Source: Chrysogorgia sp. JL179-B06 (lineage: Eukaryota > Cnidaria > Anthozoa > Scleralcyonacea > Chrysogorgiidae). From it: a stretch of 64,000 nt of DNA. This document shows, piece by piece, positions 57,701 to 64,000 of this stretch. Positions within the stretch are counted from its first letter, which is position 1; each line of letters opens with the position of its first letter. A model generated the notes under the pieces. The model made no database searches. It was not told the DNA's origin and saw only the letters and a list, made by a program, of their open reading frames with translations. The position numbers and the translations under genes were made by a program. The DNA lies in NCBI GenBank assembly GCA_035772405.1, contig JAYKKM010000071.1, positions 958,001-1,022,000 on the forward strand, in the 5' to 3' direction.

Positions 57701-60700
57701 AGGTGTGCGCGACGCACATGTGCGTAACACACATTTAAAAGTCCAGGTGTGCGCGACGCACATGTGCGTAACACACATTTAAAAGTCCAGGTGTGCGCGA
57801 CGCACATGTGCGCAACACACATTTAAAAGTCCAGGTGTGCGCGACGCACATGTGCGTAACACACATTTAAAAGTCCAGGTGTGCGCGACGCACATGTGCG
57901 TAACACACATTTAAAAGTCCAGGTGTGCGCGACGCACATGTGCGTAACACACATTTAAAAGTCCAGGTGTGCGCGACGCACATGTGCGCAACACACATTT
58001 AAAAGTCCAGGTGTGCGCGACGCACATGTGCGCAACACACATTTAAAAGTCCAGGTGTGCGCGACGCACATGTGCGTAACACACATTTAAAAGTCCAGGT
58101 GTGCGTGACGCACATGTGCGTAACACACATTTAAAAGTCCAGGTGTGCGCGACGCACATGTGCGCAACACACATTTAAAAGTCCAGGTGTGCGCGACGCA
58201 CATGTGCGTAACACACATTTAAAAGTCCAGGTGTGCGTGACGCACATGTGCGTAACACACATTTAAAAGTCCAGGTGTGCGCGACGCACATGTGCGTAAC
58301 ACACATTTAAAAGTCCAGGTGTGCGCGACGCACATGTGCGCAACACACATTTAAAAGTCCAGGTGTGCGCGACGCACATGTGCGCAACACACATTTAAAA
58401 GTCCAGGTGTGCGCGACGCACATGTGCGTAACACACATTTAAAAGTCCAGGTGTGCGCGACGCACATGTGCGTAACACACATTTAAAAGTCCAGGTGTGC
58501 GCGACGCACATGTGCGTAACACACATTTAAAAGTCCAGGTGTGCGCGACGCACATGTGCGCAACACACATTTAAAAGTCCAGGTGTGCGCGACGCACATG
58601 TGCGTAACACACATTTAAAAGTCCAGGTGTGCGCGACGCACATGTGCGTAACACACATTTAAAAGTCCAGGTGTGCGCGACGCACATGTGCGCAACACAC
58701 ATTTAAAAGTCCAGGTGTGCGCGACGCACATGTGCGTAACACACATTTAAAAGTCCAGGTGTGCGCGACGCACATGTGCGTAACACACATTTAAAAGTCC
58801 AGGTGTGCGCGACGCACATGTGCGTAACACACATTTAAAAGTCCAGGTGTGCGCGACGCACATGTGCGTAACACACATTTAAAAGTCCAGGTGTGCGCGA
58901 CGCACATGTGCGCAACACACATTTAAAAGTCCAGGTGTGCGCGACGCACATGTGCGTAACACACATTTAAAAGTCCAGGTGTGCGCGACGCACATGTGCG
59001 TAACACACATTTAAAAGTCCAGGTGTGCGCGACGCACATGTGCGTAACACACATTTAAAAGTCCAGGTGTGCGCGACGCACATGTGCGCAACACACATTT
59101 AAAAGTCCAGGTGTGCGCGACGCACATGTGCGCAACACACATTTAAAAGTCCAGGTGTGCGCGACGCACATGTGCGTAACACACATTTAAAAGTCCAGGT
59201 GTGCGTGACGCACATGTGCGTAACACACATTTAAAAGTCCAGGTGTGCGCGACGCACATGTGCGTAACACACATTTAAAAGTCCAGGTGTGCGCGACGCA
59301 CATGTGCGCAACACACATTTAAAAGTCCAGGTGTGCGCGACGCACATGTGCGCAACACACATTTAAAAGTCCAGGTGTGCGCGACGCACATGTGCGTAAC
59401 ACACATTTAAAAGTCCAGGTGTGCGCGACGCACATGTGCGTAACACACATTTAAAAGTCCAGGTGTGCGCGACGCACATGTGCGTAACACACATTTAAAA
59501 GTCCAGGTGTGCGCGACGCACATGTGCGCAACACACATTTAAAAGTCCAGGTGTGCGCGACGCACATGTGCGTAACACACATTTAAAAGTCCAGGTGTGC
59601 GCGACGCACATGTGCGTAACACACATTTAAAAGTCCAGGTGTGCGCGACGCACATGTGCGTAACACACATTTAAAAGTCCAGGTGTGCGCGACGCACATG
59701 TGCGCAACACACATTTAAAAGTCCAGGTGTGCGCGACGCACATGTGCGCAACACACATTTAAAAGTCCAGGTGTGCGCGACGCACATGTGCGTAACACAC
59801 ATTTAAAAGTCCAGGTGTGCGCGACGCACATGTGCGCAACACACATTTAAAAGTCCAGGTGTGCGCGACGCACATGTGCGCAACACACATTTAAAAGTCC
59901 AGGTGTGCGCGACGCACATGTGCGTAACACACATTTAAAAGTCCAGGTGTGCGCGACGCACATGTGCGCAACACACATTTAAAAGTCCAGGTGTGCGCGA
60001 CGCACATGTGCGCAACACACATTTAAAAGTCCAGGTGTGCGCGACGCACATGTGCGTAACACACATTTAAAAGTCCAGGTGTGCGCGACGCACATGTGCG
60101 CAACACACATTTAAAAGTCCAGGTGTGCGCGACGCACAACACACATTTAAAAGTCCAGGTGTGCGCGACGCACATGTGCGTAACACACATTTAAAAGTGC
60201 AGGTGTGCGCGACGCACATGTGCGCAACACACATTTAAAAGTCCAGGTGTGCGCGACGCACATGTGCGTAACACACATTTAAAAGTCCAGGTGTGCGCGA
60301 CGCACATGTGCGTAACACACATTTAAAAGTCCAGGTGTGCGCGACGCACATGTGCGTAACACACATTTAAAAGTCCAGGTGTGCGCGACGCACATGTGCG
60401 CAACACACATTTAAAAGTCCAGGTGTGCGCGACGCACATGTGCGCAACACACATTTAAAAGTCCAGGTGTGCGCGACGCACATGTGCGTAACACACATTT
60501 AAAAGTCCAGGTGTGCGTGACGCACATGTGCGTAACACACATTTAAAAGTCCAGGTGTGCGCGACGCACATGTGCGCAACACACATTTAAAAGTCCAGGT
60601 GTGCGCGACGCACATGTGCGTAACACACATTTAAAAGTCCAGGTGTGCGCGACGCACATGTGCGTAACACACATTTAAAAGTCCAGGTGTGCGCGACGCA

Positions 60701-61100
60701 CATGTGCGCAACACACATTTAAAAGTCCAGGTGTGCGCGACGCACATGTGCGTAACACACATTTAAAAGTCCAGGTGTGCGCGACGCACATGTGCGCAAC
60801 ACACATTTAAAAATCCAGGTGTGCGCGACGCACATGTGCGTAACACACATTTAAAAGTCCAGGTGTGCGCGACGCACATGTGCGTAACACACATTTAAAA
60901 GTCCAGGTGTGCGCGACGCACATGTGCGTAACACACATTTAAAAGTCCAGGTGTGCGCGACGCACATGTGCGCAACACACATTTAAAAGTCCAGGTGTGC
61001 GCGACGCACATGTGCGTAACACACATTTAAAAGTCCAGGTGTGCGCGACGCACATGTGCGTAACACACATTTAAAAGTCCAGGTGTGCGTGACGCACATG
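45766..61100 (+). repeat. Satellite class C (44-bp unit, about 350 copies, homogeneous)
   Basis: Unit GTCCAGGTGTGCGCGACGCA + CATGTGCGTAACACACATTT + AAAA. Eleven text lines (660 bp) equal exactly 15 units over long stretches. Nearly all variation is at two positions: GCG[T/C]AACAC and, rarely, GCG[C/T]GACG. Rare indels occur (about 49731, 51098, 53445, 53671, 56493, 60136). Each unit contains the 14-bp palindrome ACGCACATGTGCGT, a CACATGTG, a CAGGTG hexamer and TTTAAA. There are no spacers, no coding potential and no embedded gene. Confidence 0.97.
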
Positions 61101-62640
61101 TGTGTTTTAAATGTGTGTTACGCACATGTGCGTCGCGCACACCTGGACTTTTAAATGTGTGTTACGCACATGTGCGTCACGCACACCTGGACTTTTAAAT
61201 GTGTGTTGCGCACATGTGCGTCGCGCACACCTGGACTTTTAAATGTGTGTTACGCACATGTGCGTCACGCACACCTGGACTTTTAAATGTGTGTTACGCA
61301 CATGTGCGTCGCGCACACCTGGACTTTTAAATGTGTGTTACGCACATGTGCGTCGCGCACACCTGGACTTTTAAATGTGTGTTACGCACATGTGCCTGAC
61401 GCACACCTGGACTTTTAAGCGTGCGTTACGCACATGTGGATCACGCACACCTGTACTTTTAAGCGTTCGTTACGCACATGTGCCTGACGCACACCTCGAC
61501 TTTTAAGCGTGCATTACGCACATGTGCCTGACGCACACCTCGACTTTTAAGCGTTCGTTACGCACATGTGCCTGACGCACACCTGGACTTTAAGCGTGCG
61601 TTACGCACATGTGGATCACGCACACCTGTACTTTTAAGCGTTCGTTACGCACATATGCCTGACGCACACCTCGACTTTTAAGCGTGCATTACGCACATGT
61701 GCCGCACGCACACCTGGACATTTCTTATTGAGCGTGCCGCACGCACACGTGGACATTTCTAAGCGAGCGTTCCGCACATGTGCCGCACGCACAGCTGGAC
61801 ATTTCTTATTGAGCGTGCCGCACGCACACGTGGACATTTCGAAGCGAGCGTTCCGCACACGTGCCGCACGCACACCTGGACATTTCTTAGTGAGCGTTCC
61901 GCACACGTGCCGCACGCACACATGGACATTTCTTAGTGAGCGTTCCGCACATGTGCCGCACGCACAGCTGGACATTTCTTATTGAGCGTGCCGCACGCAC
62001 ACGTGGACATTTCTAAGCGAGCGTTCCGCACATGTGCCGCACGCACAGCTGGACATTTCTTATTGAGCGTGCCGCACACACACCTGGACATTTCCTAGTG
62101 AGCGTGCCGCACACGTGCCGCACGCACACCTGGACATTTCTTAGTGAGCGTTCCGCACACGTGCCGCACGCACACATGGACATTTCTTAGTGAGCGTGCC
62201 GCACGCACACGTGGACATTTCTAAGCGAGCGTTCCGCACATGTGCCGCACGCACACCTGGACATTTCTTATTGAGCGTGCCGCACGCACACGTGGACATT
62301 TCGAAGCGAGCGTTCCGCACGCACACCTGGACATTTCTTAGTGAGCGTGCCGCACACACACCTGGACATTTCCTAGTGAGCGTGCCGCACACGTGCCGCA
62401 CGCACACCTGGACATTTCTTAGTGAGCGTGCCGCACACGTGCCGCACGCGTGCCGCACGCACACCTGGACATTTCTTAGTGAGCGTGCCGCACGCACACG
62501 TGGACATTTCTAAGCGAGCGTTCCGCACACGTGCCGCACGCACACCTGGACATTTCTAAGCGAGCGTTCCGCACATGTGCCGCACGCACACGTGGATATT
62601 TCTAAGCGAGCGTGCCGCACACGTGCCGCACGCACACCTG
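61101..62640 (-). repeat. Satellite classes C', B', A' in inverted order
   Basis: From 61110 the strand flips: 61115-61385 is class C reversed (about six units), 61386-61690 is class B reversed (GGACTTTTAAGCGTGCGTTA), and 61691-62640 is class A reversed (CACGTGGACATTTCTAAGCG, GGACATTTCTTATTGAGCGT). The class order mirrors the left side. Confidence 0.92.
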
Positions 62641-62705
62641 GACATTTCAACGTGTGCGTGCGGCACATGTGCGGAACGCTCGCTTAGAAATGTCCACGTG
62701 TGCGG
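62641..62705 (+). repeat. Satellite class A, right edge, orientation restored
   Basis: After GACATTTC the sequence reads AACGTGTGCGTGCGGCACAT...TTAGAAATGTCCACGTG, class A in plus orientation again, ending at a G-rich junction (TGCGGGGGGCGGGCGG). Confidence 0.8.
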
Positions 62706-62803
62706 GGGGCGGGCGGAGGGGAAAGAGAGCCTGCACGGATCCCATACAATTTTGCTTCTCTGCGTCCCGTACGGGACGCGAAATGCTCATTGGCTAATTT
62801 GCA

Positions 62804-63269
62804 ATGACGTCACGCGATATTTGTTACGAACAAATGCAACACGGCCACAACAGAGAACGTATTGTAAAAGATGTTTTGAACTCTCTCTCAGCTAAATTAA
62901 AGTTTTCCTTGGAGTTGAAAGATGAGCAATATTCTACAATTGATAGTTTGCCTAACGGAAACGACGTTCTAGCGGTATTAACCAACGGGATACGGGAAAA
63001 GCCGTATCAACTTTTGGTTCTCATAAGCAAGATCGAAAAAAGGCCAACCGACTTGTGCAGCTCTGCACATCAGTGCTGTTGTTGTATCTCCTCTTAGAAG
63101 TATCGTAGACGACCAAGTTGAAGAGGCTAAGGCGTAGACCAAGTTGAAGAGGCTAAGGCGTAGACTAAGGAAGAGTACTCTTTGTGCGCTCGGTTTCAGT
63201 GTTTTCTTCGTACTCATAGCATTGATAGCAATCAGCTTCGCAATTTATAAATATATGTTGACAGAATAG
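62804..63269 (+). pseudogene. RecQ-like helicase N-terminal fragment, frameshifted
   Basis: The first frame reads LKDEQYSTIDSLPNGNDVLAVL then TNGIREKPYQLLV, recalling the helicase Q-motif and Walker A region (K-x-EQ-x2-aI...G-DVLAVLPTG-x-GKS-x-YQ), with the Walker A lysine context destroyed. A second frame from about 63037 reads SAVVVSPLRSIVDDQVEEAKA, recalling motif Ia (vVSPL-x-sL-x-DQ), up to TAG 63135. Beyond that stop the same frame stays open and encodes a hydrophobic helix (ALGFSVFFVLIALIAISFAI) to TAG 63267. A 26-bp tandem duplication (ACCAAGTTGAAGAGGCTAAG...) lies at the junction. Not functional. Confidence 0.55.
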
Positions 63270-63384
63270 TAAAAGGTCAAATTACGGAAAGTTCATCAGA
63301 AACAATTGCTTCGTTCTATTTTAAAATCAATTTAATTTGATAACTATCAACAAGTACACACAATATAAACCTTCGACATTATAT

Positions 63385-63640
63385 TTAAAGAGATTTTAGA
63401 GCAACCTGGTTTGTATTTCTGCCTTTAAATGCAGTTTCAAAAGTGGACGGGTATTCTATAATGCTCCAAATCTTGCACTCTCGACAGAATTTCACCCTTG
63501 AATCCTCGCTTTTATTAGATGGCAAAAATAGATTTGCTGTTGATATGGACTTCCAAGTATCACCATACTTAACTTTCAATGACACTTTACAGCATCTACA
63601 GTAGCGGTTTTCTCCCCGAACACGATTTTGTCGATGTTAC
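63385..63640 (-). pseudogene. Unrecognised Cys-rich frame (two CxxC pairs)
   Basis: About 85 codons between stops on the minus strand: RYCRCCKVSLKVKYGDTW near the start and VKFCRECKIWSII later, a possible four-cysteine zinc ribbon. No upstream ATG other than an internal one (MSLKVK). I do not recognise a family; it sits inside the inverted-repeat-bounded element and may be part of its original gene. Confidence 0.3.
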
Positions 63641-63861
63641 AGTTTTTAACAGCCGACATGCTGTCAAAGTCTCAAAGAAGATAAACACTGTTACACAAGC
63701 CTGCGTTCAACGCGTTCGCAATAACATCCGGTTCACGCAAATTGGCTAATTTTTGACAGCACGTTGGAGAACTTTGAGGGCGGGAAGCAAAGTTGTATGG
63801 GTTGCATGCAGGATCTCCCTCCCCAATTTTCCGCCCTCCCCTTCCCGGGAGAGCCTGCACG

Positions 63862-64000
63862 CAGGCTACGTGGAGGGGCAACTTCGGAAGTGTTCGGCCC
63901 ATCTTCGGAAACCTTGGGGACATCACCGGAAGTTGGCGGAACAACTTCGGAATCCATCGGAAGGACTTCGGAAGTGATCGGGGACACTTCGGGAGTAACC
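63862..64000 (+). repeat. Degenerate TTCGGAAG-rich minisatellite
   Basis: ACTTCGGAAGTGTTCGG, ATCTTCGGAAACCTTGGGG, CATCACCGGAAGTTGGCGG, ACAACTTCGGAATCCATCGG and ACTTCGGAAGTGATCGGGG follow one another at 19-23 bp spacing. It runs off the right edge. Open frames rich in SEV or LRK are by-products. Confidence 0.7.

Larger units (their letters stand above)
62706..63860. mobile_element. Inverted-repeat-bounded element with broken helicase frame
   Basis: Left end 62720-62757 (GAAAGAGAGCCTGCACGGAT, CCCATACAATTTTGCTTC) is matched in reverse complement by 63786-63860 (GAAGCAAAGTTGTATGGG, GAGAGCCTGCACGC). Between them lie the helicase-like fragment and a minus-strand Cys-rich frame. It looks like a non-autonomous or decayed transposable element directly abutting the satellite. 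Confidence 0.5.

Noticed and set aside
45766..61100. CRISPR array
   Set aside because: Regular 44-bp period but no unique spacers between repeats, and the context is an animal genome; it is a tandem satellite.
43100..62600. Frames encoding repeated CACGT, VRHMCGT or HTWTF peptides in the satellite
   Set aside because: Present in several frames and both strands, broken by indels, with no start context; a satellite translation artefact.

Overview
The window is animal genomic DNA: spliced genes with GT-AG introns, roughly one third GC outside its satellites, and a heavy load of LINE, SINE, foldback and minisatellite repeats. The reverse-transcriptase tails and the helicase-like fragment resemble repeats I associate with anthozoan cnidarians (corals, anemones). 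That placement is an inference from recollection, not a search result.

Genes. (1) At 2876-4687 (+) a two-exon gene encodes a 161-residue secreted protein. It is essentially the three-finger ectodomain of a type II activin/BMP receptor, with no membrane segment and no kinase. (2) At 12713-9439 (-) four exons give a complete SAP18, a subunit of the Sin3 histone deacetylase complex and of the exon-junction-associated ASAP/PSAP complexes. (3) At 12860-40694 (+) thirty exons, all joined in frame, give a complete 1,764-residue adenylate kinase 9, a multidomain nucleoside mono/diphosphate kinase. SAP18 and AK9 are head to head with 146 bp between start codons. (4) At 40863-42348 a large inverted duplication carries an intact THAP zinc-finger exon on one arm and a copy with a stop codon on the other.

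Repeats inside AK9. Its introns hold a (TTG)n microsatellite, two copies of one MITE, a degraded RTE-type LINE, several near-perfect palindromes, two minisatellites sharing a 17-bp motif on opposite strands, a 4-kb array of a 24-bp AT-rich unit, foldbacks with tRNA-like or hammerhead-like cores, and a LINE nested in an inverted-repeat element. The 17-bp motif also occurs in a small TA-flanked MITE in SAP18, a plausible seed for both arrays.

Satellite. From 43.02 to 62.70 kb lies one continuous satellite block. Its repeat classes are ordered A-B-C from the left, then C'-B'-A' in reverse orientation to the right. Class C has about 350 copies of a 44-bp unit on the left of the switch point and only a few on the right. 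Each unit carries a 14-bp palindrome and E-box-like hexamers. The window ends in an inverted-repeat-bounded element carrying a broken helicase-like reading frame, followed by a short TTCGGAAG-rich repeat.

The points most worth following are the soluble receptor-like protein, the mirror-ordered satellite, the foldbacks with structured-RNA cores, and the five CPV modules of AK9.
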